NCBI GenBank assembly: GCA_947624725.1
Contig: CANQLP010000002.1
Location: 1-64,000, forward strand
Reading direction: 5' to 3'
DNA from: an uncultured Clostridia bacterium
Lineage (GTDB): Bacteria; Bacillota_A; Clostridia; TANB77; CAG-508
DNA: 64,000 nucleotides
A program made the translations under genes and the position numbers. Of the stretch, positions 35,308-42,875 are shown one piece after another. Below the pieces are notes generated by a model, which worked only from the letters and a program-made list of their open reading frames with translations, searched no databases and was not told the origin of the DNA. Position 1 is the first letter of the stretch, and every line of letters begins with the position of its first letter.

Positions 35308-35947
35308 ATGAAAGACATGGAATATATTGATATAAAGTATGGTTATAAAATTATAGATGTAGAAAAAGTTGTAGATGGTTTAAAAGATGGCAGCATTGTG
35401 ATTCTTCCTACAGATACGGTTTATGGAATTAGCTGTGATGCCATAAATCAAAATGCTGTAAGGGAAATATATAAGTTAAAGCATAGGAAAATAAATAATC
35501 CTATGAATATACTTGTATCAGATATTGACATGATACGAAAAGTTGTAAAGAGTGTTTCTAAAACTGAAGAAAAATTGATAAAAGAGTTTTTACCAGGTGC
35601 TATGACAATTATATTTGAAAAAAATGAGATAATACCTGACTGTGTAACATCAGGTTTAAATACATTAGGTATAAGAATACCAGATAATAAATTCCTTTTA
35701 GATGTAATAAAAAAGCTTGGTAGACCTATTGTTGCAACGAGCTGCAATATAGCAGGGGAGAAGGAAATGATTTTTCCAAATGAGATTTTGGAAAAATTTA
35801 AAAGTAAGGTTCGGAATTATTGTAGATGGAGGCATACCTAAAATTGGTATGGCATCTACTGTTGTTAGAGTAAATAATGGAAAAATTAATATTTTGAGAG
35901 AAGGACCAATAAAAGAAGAAGATATATTACAAATAACAGAGGGATAG
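35308..35947 (+). CDS. Threonylcarbamoyl-AMP synthase (Sua5/YrdC), one CGG site
   Basis: 212 residues after correction, a YrdC-domain protein without the long Sua5 C-terminal extension. It makes threonylcarbamoyl-AMP for the t6A37 modification of ANN-reading tRNAs. Motifs: LPTDTVYGIS near residue 31, KHRKINNPMNILV near 55 and ATSCNIAGE near 143. The plain frame stops at 35841. CGG at 35812 (gtt-c-GGA) gives SKVGIIVDGG and continues through ASTVVRV and ILREG, the conserved C-terminal end of the domain. A tRNA modification gene next to frameshifting genes is interesting, but the enzyme is universal and its presence proves nothing. Confidence 0.88.
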
Positions 35948-35959
35948 GAGAATATAGAT

Positions 35960-36446
35960 ATGTTAATACGGTTATTTAGTTACATTTATTGTTAGTATGA
36001 TACCAATAATAGAGCTTAGAGGAGCAATTCCAATTGCAGTTTTGGGATTTCATCTTTCATATTTTGAGGCGTTTATTATAAGCTTTATAGGAAATATTTT
36101 GCCTGTATATTTTATAGTTAAGTTTATAAGACCAATATTTGATTTACTTGGTAAGATAAAAATATTAAAGAAAATAATTGATTGGGCAACAGAGAAGGCA
36201 ACAAATAAAATTGCTGAAAGTAAGAAGTGGCAAAACGGAGCACTTATTGCATTATTTCTTTTTGTTGCGATTCCAGTTCCAGGTACAGGTGCATGGATGG
36301 GTTCTTTGATTGCAAACTTTTTAGGACTTAAACCAAAACAGGCTGTTCCTGTAATTTGCATAGGTGTGTTTACTGCTGGTATTATAATGCTTGCTGCAAC
36401 TGCTGTTGCAAATGGAGGAATTAATTATCTTTTCGCACATATGTAA
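35960..36446 (+). CDS. Small multidrug-export-like membrane protein, CGG at codon 4
   Basis: 161 residues after correction. The match is to the 'small multi-drug export' membrane family (Sm_multidrug_ex type) by PIIELRGAIPIA near the start, later VAIPVPGTGAWMGSLIA and several membrane helices. The start is ATG 35960 with ATAGGAGAA upstream. The fourth codon is CGG (35969): plain reading stops after 10 codons, while ata-c-GGT gives MLIGYLVTFIVSMIP and the full protein. A start further in (ATG 35999) would drop part of the first helix, so a shift at codon 4 is the better reading, but this is the site where an internal start is hardest to exclude. Confidence 0.72.
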
Positions 36447-36478
36447 TATAAAAAAGCATGAAGATTGTTAGAATTTTC

Positions 36479-36550
36479 TTGACAAATTATAATAAACATA
36501 ATATACTAAATAGATAATAAGCTTAAGTATTAAGAGCTTATTATCTATTT
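36479..36550 (+). promoter_or_regulatory. Promoter running straight into a 16-bp hairpin terminator
   Basis: TTGACA (36479-36484), a 17-bp spacer and TATACT (36502-36507) are followed at once by AAATAGATAATAAGCT (36508-36523) pairing with AGCTTATTATCTATTT (36535-36550) and then TATTTTAT. The hairpin probably ends the upstream operon. The strong promoter in front of it would make only a very short RNA unless read-through occurs. Confidence 0.5.
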
Positions 36551-36558
36551 TATTTTAT

Positions 36559-36588
36559 ATAGTGAAAAATCTTTTTAAAATTCACTAT
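36559..36588 (+). repeat. Inverted repeat ATAGTGAA/TTCACTAT
   Basis: An 8-bp perfect inverted repeat with a 14-nt loop, directly after the preceding hairpin and upstream of the toxin-antitoxin promoter. It could be an operator or a second RNA hairpin. Confidence 0.4.
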
Positions 36589-36603
36589 TCAAAAAATTAA
36601 TTC

Positions 36604-36632
36604 TTAGCATTTCGCTAAAAAAATTCAAAAAA
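36604..36632 (+). repeat. Short intergenic hairpin repeat, copy 2
   Basis: TTAGC-ATTTC-GCTAA followed by AAAAATTCAAAAAA. It is the partner of the copy at 930-955; stem bases differ but pairing is kept. Confidence 0.4.
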
Positions 36633-36648
36633 TAAAATCAAATTTAAG

Positions 36649-36677
36649 TTGTAATATTATAGCAAATATGATATAAT
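36649..36677 (+). promoter_or_regulatory. Probable promoter of the toxin-antitoxin pair
   Basis: TTGTAA (36649-36654), a 17-bp spacer and TATAAT (36672-36677), 27 bp before the toxin start codon, which has GAAAGGAAGGA upstream. Confidence 0.55.
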
Positions 36678-36704
36678 ATAAATACAGCAGAAAGGAAGGA
36701 CTAT

Positions 36705-37064
36705 TTGTACAATATAGAATTTTATGAAGATAGAAATGGAGTAAGTGAGACATATGATTATATTAAAAAACTTATAGAGAAGCCTACTAAAGAAAATATG
36801 CAAAAATTGAAAAAGTTAGATATGTATTTAACGCTACTATCTAAACATGGATTAATGCTAGGAGAACCATATATAAAAAAGATAAATAATAAAATATGGG
36901 AATTAAGACCTTTAAGAGATAGATTTTTATTTATATATTGTAAAGACAATAAATTTTTAATATTAAATTACTTTACAAAAAAGACGAAAAAAACGCCAAA
37001 AATGGAAATAGAAAAGGCGGAAAGGCTAATTAAGGATTATGAAAAAAGGGGGAATATAGTTTGA
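36705..37064 (+). CDS. HigB/RelE-like toxin (Gp49-type)
   Basis: 119 residues from TTG 36705. The fold and motifs match the Gp49/HigB-like toxins of type II toxin-antitoxin systems: YNIEFYEDRNG at the start, GEPYIKKINNKIWELRPL in the middle and LNYFTKKTKKTP near the end. These enzymes cut mRNA on the ribosome. The toxin comes first and its stop overlaps the antitoxin start by 4 nt, the usual HigBA order. No in-phase CGG. Confidence 0.82.
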   Translation: MYNIEFYEDRNGVSETYDYIKKLIEKPTKENMQKLKKLDMYLTLLSKHGLMLGEPYIKKINNKIWELRPLRDRFLFIYCKDNKFLILNYFTKKTKKTPKMEIEKAERLIKDYEKRGNIV

Positions 37065-37357
37065 GAAAATGGGAAGATGTAAAAAGTGAAATTGAACAGA
37101 ATTTCACAAAAGAAGATTTAAAAGAGATAGATTTTGAAATGCAAATAATAGAAGCCACAATAGAGGCAAGAAAAAAGAAAAAAATATCTCAACAAGAATT
37201 AAGTAAGCTTACTGGAATAACTCAATCATCAATTGCAAGAGTGGAGAGTGGTACACATTCTCCAAGTATGAATACATTAATAAGAATGCTTACTCCAATG
37301 GGATATACATTAAAAGTAGTTCCAATTAAGAAAATTAATAAGTTTAAGAATCATTAA
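37061..37357 (+). CDS. HigA-like helix-turn-helix antitoxin
   Basis: 98 residues starting at TTG 37061, overlapping the toxin stop (TTGA). An XRE-type helix-turn-helix is at about residues 40-75 (ISQQELSKLTGITQSSIARV). HigA antitoxins neutralise the toxin and repress their own promoter. The inverted repeat at 36559-36588 could be an operator, though it lies upstream of the promoter. Confidence 0.82.
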   Translation: MRKWEDVKSEIEQNFTKEDLKEIDFEMQIIEATIEARKKKKISQQELSKLTGITQSSIARVESGTHSPSMNTLIRMLTPMGYTLKVVPIKKINKFKNH

Positions 37358-37373
37358 ATTGTTTTATATTAAG

Positions 37374-37430
37374 TTCTATCATATGAACAAACCCAATATA
37401 CTATACTTTAGAGAGGTTTGGGTGATAGAA
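37374..37430 (+). promoter_or_regulatory. Leader hairpin over the ribosome site of the second PASTA-PBP
   Basis: TTCTATC (37374-37380) pairs with GATAGAA (37424-37430) directly before the ATG. ACCCAA (37391-37396) pairs with TTGGGT (37418-37423) inside it. The only good ribosome site, GAGAGG (37411-37416), sits in the loop just before the inner stem. The fold would hold the start region in a stem. Confidence 0.45.
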
Positions 37431-37431
37431 T

Positions 37432-39410
37432 ATGTCTCGTATTAGCCAAAAAAGAAGAATAAGGAATGCTTTTTTAGTGGTTATAATAATATATGCATTG
37501 TTAAGCATAAGACTTGGATATTTGCAATTTGTTAAAGGAGAAGAACTGCAGACTATGGCATATGTTCAGCAGACATTGGATAGAGGGATAAATCCAAATC
37601 GTGGCACGATATATGATAGAAATGGAAAAGAACTTGCAGTGTCTGCAAGTGTAGAAACTGTTACAATCAATCCAACTAATATTTCTAAAGAGAATAAAGC
37701 AAAAGTTGCTAAAGCCTTATCTGAAATATTTGAACTAGATTATGAGACAATCTTAAAAAGAGTAAATAGAAAAACATCAATTGAAACCATTGCAAAAAAA
37801 GTAGATAAAGAGAAAACAGATACTTTAAGAAAATGGATGGAAGAAAATGATATTATTTATGGAATAAATATAGATGAAGATACAAAAAGATATTATCCGT
37901 TTGGAAATTTAGCATCTCATATTATCGGATTTACTGGAAGTGATAATCAAGGATTAGATGGGATAGAAGCAAAATATAATGAAACTTTAAGTGGAGAAAA
38001 GGGTAAGATTATTCGTAAATCAGATGCTTCTGGAAGCGTAATCGGAACTGGAGAAGAAGATTATATTGAAGCAATCAATGGAGATAGTATTGTCCTTACA
38101 ATTGATGCAAATGTACAGTCAATAGTTACAAAATATATGGAAGAAGCGTGCATTGATAATGAATGTGAAGAGGGTGGAGTTTGCATTATTATGGATCCGA
38201 ATAATGGAGATATTTTGTCTATGGTAACATATCCAGAATATGACCTAAATGATCCATTTACAATAAATAATGAAGAGTTAAAAAATAAATGGAGTGAGCT
38301 TTCAACCCAAGATAGAAATAATTATCTTCAAAAGATGTGGAGAAATAAAGGTGTTGCAGATACTTATGAGCCGGGGTCTACATTTAAACTTATTACAACA
38401 TCTGCAGCCTTGCAAGAGGGGATTGTAAAAGAAACTGATAAAGCAGGAGAATTTGTTTGTACTGGTGGAATTGACATTGCAGGAACTTATATAAAATGCT
38501 GGAGATATTATAGACCACATGGAGCAGAATCTTTAAGAGATGCACTTATGAATTCTTGCAATCCTGTGTTTATTGGACTTGGCCAAAAAATAGGTGTTAA
38601 AACATATTATGATTATCTAAGAAGGTTTGGACTTCTAGATAGAACTGGGATTGATTTACCTGGAGAAGCAGGCAGTATATTTCTAGCAGAGGATAAAATG
38701 GGACCTGTAGAACTTGCAACTGTTTCATTTGGGCAAAGATTTGAAATTACTCCAATTCAGTTATCTACTGCAGTATCTAGTATTGCAAATGGTGGAAAAC
38801 TCGTAAAGCCGAGACTTGTAAAACAAGTTATTGATTCTAAAACAGGAGAAAAAAGTGATATTGATACAGTTATTAAAAGTGAGTCTATAACAGAAGAGAC
38901 AGCAGCAAAAGTAAGAGATATGATGGAGTCTGTTGTAGCAGAGGGAACTGGAAAAAATGCAAAGGTTGCAGGATACAAAATAGGTGGAAAAACAGGAACA
39001 TCTGAAGACCGGAGTAAATACAAATAAATATATTACTTCATTTATGGGAATTGCTCCAACAGATGAACCAGAAATTGTAATACTTGTTATATTATATAAT
39101 CCAAAAGGGCAAGGAGGCCATCAAGGAGGAGCTGTCGCGGCACCAACAGCTGGTAAAATTTTGTCAGAGGTTTTGCCATATTTAGAAGTAAAAAAGGAAG
39201 AAGAAGAAATAGAAAATGTGACTGTTCCAAATGTAATTCGGAATGACTGTTAAAGAAGCAGAAAAGCTTTTGAAGGAATCTGGAATTACTTTAAAGCTTA
39301 ATGTAGAAAATGAAAAAGAGGTAGATAAGAAAAATACTGTAATTAAAGATCAAACACCAAAAAGTGGAATAATTACAAAGAAAAATGGTATGGTTATGTG
39401 TGATATATAG
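37432..39410 (+). CDS. PASTA-containing class B penicillin-binding protein, paralogue of the one at 33043, two CGG sites
   Basis: 658 residues after correction. The layout matches the upstream PBP: a membrane helix (residues ~12-32), RGTIYDRNG, GSTFK (YEPGSTFKLI), SCN (MNSCNPVFI), KTG (GGKTGTSED) and one PASTA repeat. CGG at 39010 falls eight residues after the KTG motif (tct-gaa-gac-c-GGA, TSEDGVNTNKYI). CGG at 39239 (att-c-GGA, VPNVIGMTVKEAEKLL) lies on the same PASTA glycine used by the paralogue at 35146. Without the first shift the transpeptidase domain would be truncated after KTG. Role: septal or spore peptidoglycan cross-linking. Confidence 0.88.
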
Positions 39411-39448
39411 TAAATTAGCTATAAATTGGTCTTAAATGCTTGAAAAGC

Positions 39449-39477
39449 TTGATAAATCTGACCAAAAGTGCTATAAT
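39449..39477 (+). promoter_or_regulatory. Sigma-A promoter of the first SleB-like gene
   Basis: TTGATA (39449-39454), a 17-bp spacer and TATAAT (39472-39477). The region around the -10 and the ribosome site (GTGCTATAATAA ... AAGGAGAGA) is closely similar to that before the second SleB-like gene. Confidence 0.65.
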
Positions 39478-39525
39478 AAAAAAAGATAGGTTAAAACCTA
39501 TACTAAACATAAAGGAGAGAAACAA

Positions 39526-40317
39526 ATGAACAACACTAAGCGGAAACATGTAGGAATGGCTGGGGCAATACTGCTCTTAAGCCTAGTAGCCCCTGCTACT
39601 GCATTTGCAAGTAGTGGGGAGGAAATTACCCAAGTCGAACCGAAGCCAGAAATTGTAGAAGAAGTAGAAGTTGATGCAGAAGATGTAAGTATTGACGAGG
39701 TAATCCTCGTTGATGGACCTCTTGGACCAGGTTATGAAACTGTTGAGGAAGTTGTTGAGGAAGTTCAAGCTTCATCAGGGCCACTTGGACCAATTGCTGT
39801 AGAAGTAGCAGTAGCAAATGAGGAAGTAGCCGAAGAAGTTCAGCAGGAGGCATCCCAGAGCGAGGACTTAGCATCAGATACTGCAGATATGGCATATACA
39901 GCAGACGATACCAGTGTGCAGGAGTCACCTTCTATCGAAAAAGCTCCATATATTCCATATACTGCAGAGGATGTAAGAATTCTTGCAAGAGCAGCTTATT
40001 TCGAGATGGGAACGGCGATGGGCCGTGGAGATGCTGAATATGTATTAAAAATGACGATGTCTGTTATCTTAAATAGAGTAACAGCTCCGGAATTCCCCAA
40101 TACTGTTACGGCAGTTGTATTTTCTGGTGGGTATGCTAAGCGTACCCAACGACTGGTAAATTCTGATACAGCAGTGCCTGACATATTATATGTTTGGGCA
40201 GAAGACCTTTTGAAAAATGGTCCAAGTGTTCCAACGAATGTCATATATCAGGCAGGTTTCAAGCAGGGACATGGTGTGTATGATAGAGTAATGGGTGATT
40301 ATTTCTGCGTAAGATAG
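39526..40317 (+). CDS. Secreted SleB-like cell wall hydrolase, less AT-rich
   Basis: 263 residues. It has a signal peptide (residues ~9-30), an acidic Glu/Val-rich linker (~31-130) and a C-terminal hydrolase_2/SleB-type domain (VRILARAAYFEMG, SVILNRVTAPEFPNTV) with the expected glutamate in AYFE. SleB-family enzymes cleave peptidoglycan, classically spore cortex. The DNA is visibly less AT-rich than its neighbours. Codon 6 is CGG (39541): here the plain frame gives the whole protein, while a +1 shift would stop after three more codons. So this gene treats CGG as ordinary arginine, suggesting recent arrival from a standard-code donor, or that CGG shifting is not absolute. Confidence 0.8.
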   Translation: MNNTKRKHVGMAGAILLLSLVAPATAFASSGEEITQVEPKPEIVEEVEVDAEDVSIDEVILVDGPLGPGYETVEEVVEEVQASSGPLGPIAVEVAVANEEVAEEVQQEASQSEDLASDTADMAYTADDTSVQESPSIEKAPYIPYTAEDVRILARAAYFEMGTAMGRGDAEYVLKMTMSVILNRVTAPEFPNTVTAVVFSGGYAKRTQRLVNSDTAVPDILYVWAEDLLKNGPSVPTNVIYQAGFKQGHGVYDRVMGDYFCVR

Positions 40318-40375
40318 TTGGTAATTCATTTGAAATCTCAAGATAAGCAAGAGAAATTTTTTGCTTATTCTAAAG

Positions 40376-40412
40376 TCAGGGGGATACAAATTCCCCCTGA
40401 TTTTCTTTGTAT
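40376..40412 (+). terminator. Rho-independent terminator
   Basis: TCAGGGGGA (40376-40384) pairs with TCCCCCTGA (40392-40400) and is followed by TTTTCTTTGT. Confidence 0.85.
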
Positions 40413-40435
40413 AATACTGTAAAACTTCCAAATAC

Positions 40436-40464
40436 TTGAAATATAAGGAAAAAGGTGCTATAAT
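40436..40464 (+). promoter_or_regulatory. Sigma-A promoter of the second SleB-like gene
   Basis: TTGAAA (40436-40441), a 17-bp spacer and TATAAT (40459-40464), resembling the promoter of the preceding paralogue. Confidence 0.65.
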
Positions 40465-40514
40465 AATATTAGATAGGCTGAATGCCTAAATAAAAAAACA
40501 TAAGGAGAGAGAAA

Positions 40515-41189
40515 ATGGGTAGCAAAAGGACAAGGCGGGCAAATGATTTAGGCTTTTTCTGGGGAATGGTATTAACCATTCTGTGTCTGACCTTCGCAAT
40601 TACTGCGTTGGCAGATGAACCCGCCGAAGACACAGAGGAGGCAGTATCCGAGGAGGCAGTGCTTGAATCTGAGGTAGAGGTAATTACTGTTACGACAGCT
40701 GCAGAAGAAATTGAAGCAGATACTATTGAAACAGAAACTGATCCAGAACTTGTGGTTCAGAAAGAAAGTATTTCAGTAGTACCTACAGAAGAAGAGACTA
40801 CTGTGTCATCTTCTATATCTCTATCGGATGGCGACTACGACTTGCTTTGCAAAATCGTAGAGGCTGAAGCGACTGGCCAGGAAGTCGAAGGCAAAATGTA
40901 TGTTGCAGCGGCAATTATGAATCGGATAAACAGCGATTCATTTCCTGATACTGTTTCGGGAGTGGTATATGAAAGGGGGCAATTTAGCCCTGTGAGGGAT
41001 GGCAGAATTAACTGCACTCCGACAGAAACCACATATGAAGCGGTAAACCGTGTCTTATCTGGAGAAACGGATGCTCAAGGAGCAACTTACTTCATGAACC
41101 CAACAATTTCCAGCCAAAAGAATGTCAATTGGTTTAGAAGCCATTTGACATACCTCTTTAGCTATGGTGGACATGAATTTTATCGGTAA
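40515..41189 (+). CDS. SleB-like cell wall hydrolase with in-frame CGG arginines
   Basis: 224 residues. It has an N-terminal membrane or signal segment (~12-33), an acidic Glu/Thr linker and a C-terminal SleB/hydrolase_2 domain (CKIVEAEATGQ, AAIMNRINSDSFPDTV, QFSPV, GGHEFYR). It is a paralogue of the preceding gene with a similar promoter and less AT-rich DNA. Three CGG codons are in frame: 40536, 40923 and 41184. The one at 40923 encodes the arginine of the family motif NR and a +1 shift there would hit TAA at once. This gene therefore needs CGG to be read as arginine, in direct contrast to the rest of the window. Confidence 0.82.
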   Translation: MGSKRTRRANDLGFFWGMVLTILCLTFAITALADEPAEDTEEAVSEEAVLESEVEVITVTTAAEEIEADTIETETDPELVVQKESISVVPTEEETTVSSSISLSDGDYDLLCKIVEAEATGQEVEGKMYVAAAIMNRINSDSFPDTVSGVVYERGQFSPVRDGRINCTPTETTYEAVNRVLSGETDAQGATYFMNPTISSQKNVNWFRSHLTYLFSYGGHEFYR

Positions 41190-41230
41190 GGCCTGCGCCT
41201 TGTTATAAGGCACTTTCCTTAAACAGGAGG

Positions 41231-41280
41231 TATCCCCACTTGCAGAATTTGCTTGTGGGGGTGCTTCTTTTTTATTTTTT
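41231..41280 (+). terminator. Rho-independent terminator
   Basis: ATCCCCAC (41231-41238) pairs with GTGGGGGT (41254-41261), then GCTTCTTTTTTATTTTTTT. It ends the SleB-like gene. Confidence 0.8.
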
Positions 41281-41372
41281 TCTTATTTTATTTTTTCAAA
41301 TTTTTTAAAAATTATAAAAAGATAATACAAAATTCCAAAATTAAAATAATTTGTATAAATTAATCGTAAAAT

Positions 41373-41413
41373 GACATACTATTTTTTAGAAAATACTAAA
41401 AATCAAAAAATAG
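41373..41413 (+). repeat. Inverted repeat upstream of the anchored surface protein
   Basis: ATACTATTTTTT pairs with AAAAAATAGTAT, a 12-bp perfect inverted repeat across a 17-nt loop, about 35 bp before the start codon. It is an operator or leader hairpin; the promoter itself is unclear. Confidence 0.4.
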
Positions 41414-41449
41414 TATTAAATTATATAATTTAGAAAGGAATTGTTGATT

Positions 41450-42562
41450 ATGAGAAACATAAGAAAAATAACTTTAACATTAATAGTATTATTAATGGCT
41501 TTAATTTTAGCACCAAATACTTCAAAAGCTGCAAAATCAACTTATGAAGTAGATAATGGTACAGAATTTGCTGAAAAAGTAGAAGCTGCAGAAACAGGTG
41601 ATACTATTGTTCTTTCAGAAGATATAGAAATCGATGCTCCAGTAGAAATAAGTGATAAAGATATTACTATAGAAGGTAACAATTTTTCTATAACTAAAAG
41701 TGCATCTTGGTCTACAAGCTCTGCAAACGGAACATTAATTACAGCAGGAAAAGGTGCAAAAGTTATATTACAAAACATTACTCTAACTGGTAGCCAAAAA
41801 TATGGTGCTCAAGCATATAATGGAGGACATCTTGTATTAAATAATGTAACAGCTGAAAACAATGCCTATGGTGGAGTTATGGCAAATGGTGGTACTATTG
41901 AAATAATAAAATTAACTTTAGGGAAAAATAGACCAGAAGGAAACAATGGTATTGAAATCGCAAGAGGAAGCGGAATTGACGAAGAAAATATACCAGTATT
42001 AATTATGAATGGTGAATTAATTTCAGAAGAAACAGAAGGAGTTATAACAATAGCAACAAATAACCAAGATTCACTTCATGAATTTAAAGTAGAAAATGGA
42101 GAAAATGCAGTAGATAAAATATTTATAGATGAAGGAAAAGTTATCGTAACAGACTCTCAAAATAGAGTTTTATTTACAAGTAATGAAGGTGTAGGAGTTG
42201 AAGCAGAAGGAGAAACATTTGTTGAAAATGCTATAGCAACAGTTTATTTAAAGGATAAAAAAGTTTTAGTTTCAGTTGAGAGAGGAACAACTCTTTCAAA
42301 AGAAAGATTAATGTCTGAAATAAATTTAGAAGAACTTGGACTTACAAATTATAATTTAACTGGATTTTATTCAGATGCAAATTATGAAACAGTATTTGAT
42401 TTCGAGAAAGTAATTACTGATGATATAGATATATTTGCAAAATTAGATCATAAAAATACAGATAGAACACCAGCAACAGGAACTAAAGATTATGTAGGAC
42501 TTGCAATATTACTAATGGTTTCATCAATCGCAGGAATCATTTATTTAAAGAAAAAAGATTAA
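41450..42562 (+). CDS. Surface protein with beta-helix domain and TPATG-type sorting signal
   Basis: 370 residues from ATG 41450, chosen because AAAGGAA is 9 bp upstream. A signal peptide (residues ~3-28) is followed by a right-handed beta-helix-like stretch (QNITLTGSQKYGAQAYNGG, NNAYGGVMANGG) and a beta-rich region. It ends in TPATG, a membrane helix (YVGLAILLMVSSIAGIIYL) and KKKD. That end resembles an LPxTG-like sortase signal with a non-canonical first residue, so cell-wall anchoring is likely but no sortase is in the window. No in-phase CGG; those at 41728 and 41981 are out of phase. Confidence 0.72.
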   Translation: MRNIRKITLTLIVLLMALILAPNTSKAAKSTYEVDNGTEFAEKVEAAETGDTIVLSEDIEIDAPVEISDKDITIEGNNFSITKSASWSTSSANGTLITAGKGAKVILQNITLTGSQKYGAQAYNGGHLVLNNVTAENNAYGGVMANGGTIEIIKLTLGKNRPEGNNGIEIARGSGIDEENIPVLIMNGELISEETEGVITIATNNQDSLHEFKVENGENAVDKIFIDEGKVIVTDSQNRVLFTSNEGVGVEAEGETFVENAIATVYLKDKKVLVSVERGTTLSKERLMSEINLEELGLTNYNLTGFYSDANYETVFDFEKVITDDIDIFAKLDHKNTDRTPATGTKDYVGLAILLMVSSIAGIIYLKKKD

Positions 42563-42582
42563 AAAAAGTATTTTCAAAGTAA

Positions 42583-42618
42583 AAATAAACCCATGATAAA
42601 AAATTGTGGGTTTATTTT
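42583..42618 (+). terminator. Rho-independent terminator of the surface-protein gene
   Basis: A 10-bp perfect stem AAATAAACCC/GGGTTTATTT with a loop of about 14 nt, ending in T-rich sequence. Confidence 0.75.
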
Positions 42619-42624
42619 ACTATA

Positions 42625-42718
42625 TTAACCCCGTATATATTAATATTTATTGTCAAAACATATCACGGGTCTCTCAATTAGGTCTTGACGAATAAATATT
42701 AATATATACGGGGGTTAT
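42625..42718. repeat. Long imperfect inverted repeat, MITE-like
   Basis: The left arm 42626-42656 (TAACCCCGTATATATT and on) pairs with the right arm 42685-42717 (ending ATATATACGGGGGTTA) over about 31 bp with two single-base bulges, around a 28-nt centre. CTATA flanks both ends (42620-42624 and 42719-42723), resembling a 5-bp target duplication. No ORF is inside. It could be a miniature mobile element or a long structured RNA or operator. Confidence 0.55.
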
Positions 42719-42875
42719 CTATAAAGCTATAAATAATACTTATTTTGTTAAAATTTTTAAATAAGACTGTACAAATAAAAAATTTAATTATATAATATTG
42801 ATTGAAAAATTGTAAATATTAAATATAAATGTTACATAGTATAAAATATGAGAAAATATATTGGTGGAGGAATGT

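Larger units (their letters stand above)
42563..42875 (+). other. Intergenic region with terminator, mini-element and murE promoter
   Basis: 313 bp without a gene. It holds a terminator (AAATAAACCC/GGGTTTATTT near 42583-42617), the long inverted repeat described separately (42625-42718), and a candidate promoter (TGTACA 42768-42773, 17 bp, TATAAT 42791-42796) for murE. CGG here is non-coding. Confidence 0.6.

Noticed and set aside
35308..35947. Sua5 next to frameshifting PBPs as the dedicated decoding factor
   Set aside because: t6A synthesis is universal and targets ANN-reading tRNAs, not CGG or GGN; the gene itself needs a shift. No tRNA or obvious recoding factor is visible in this window.
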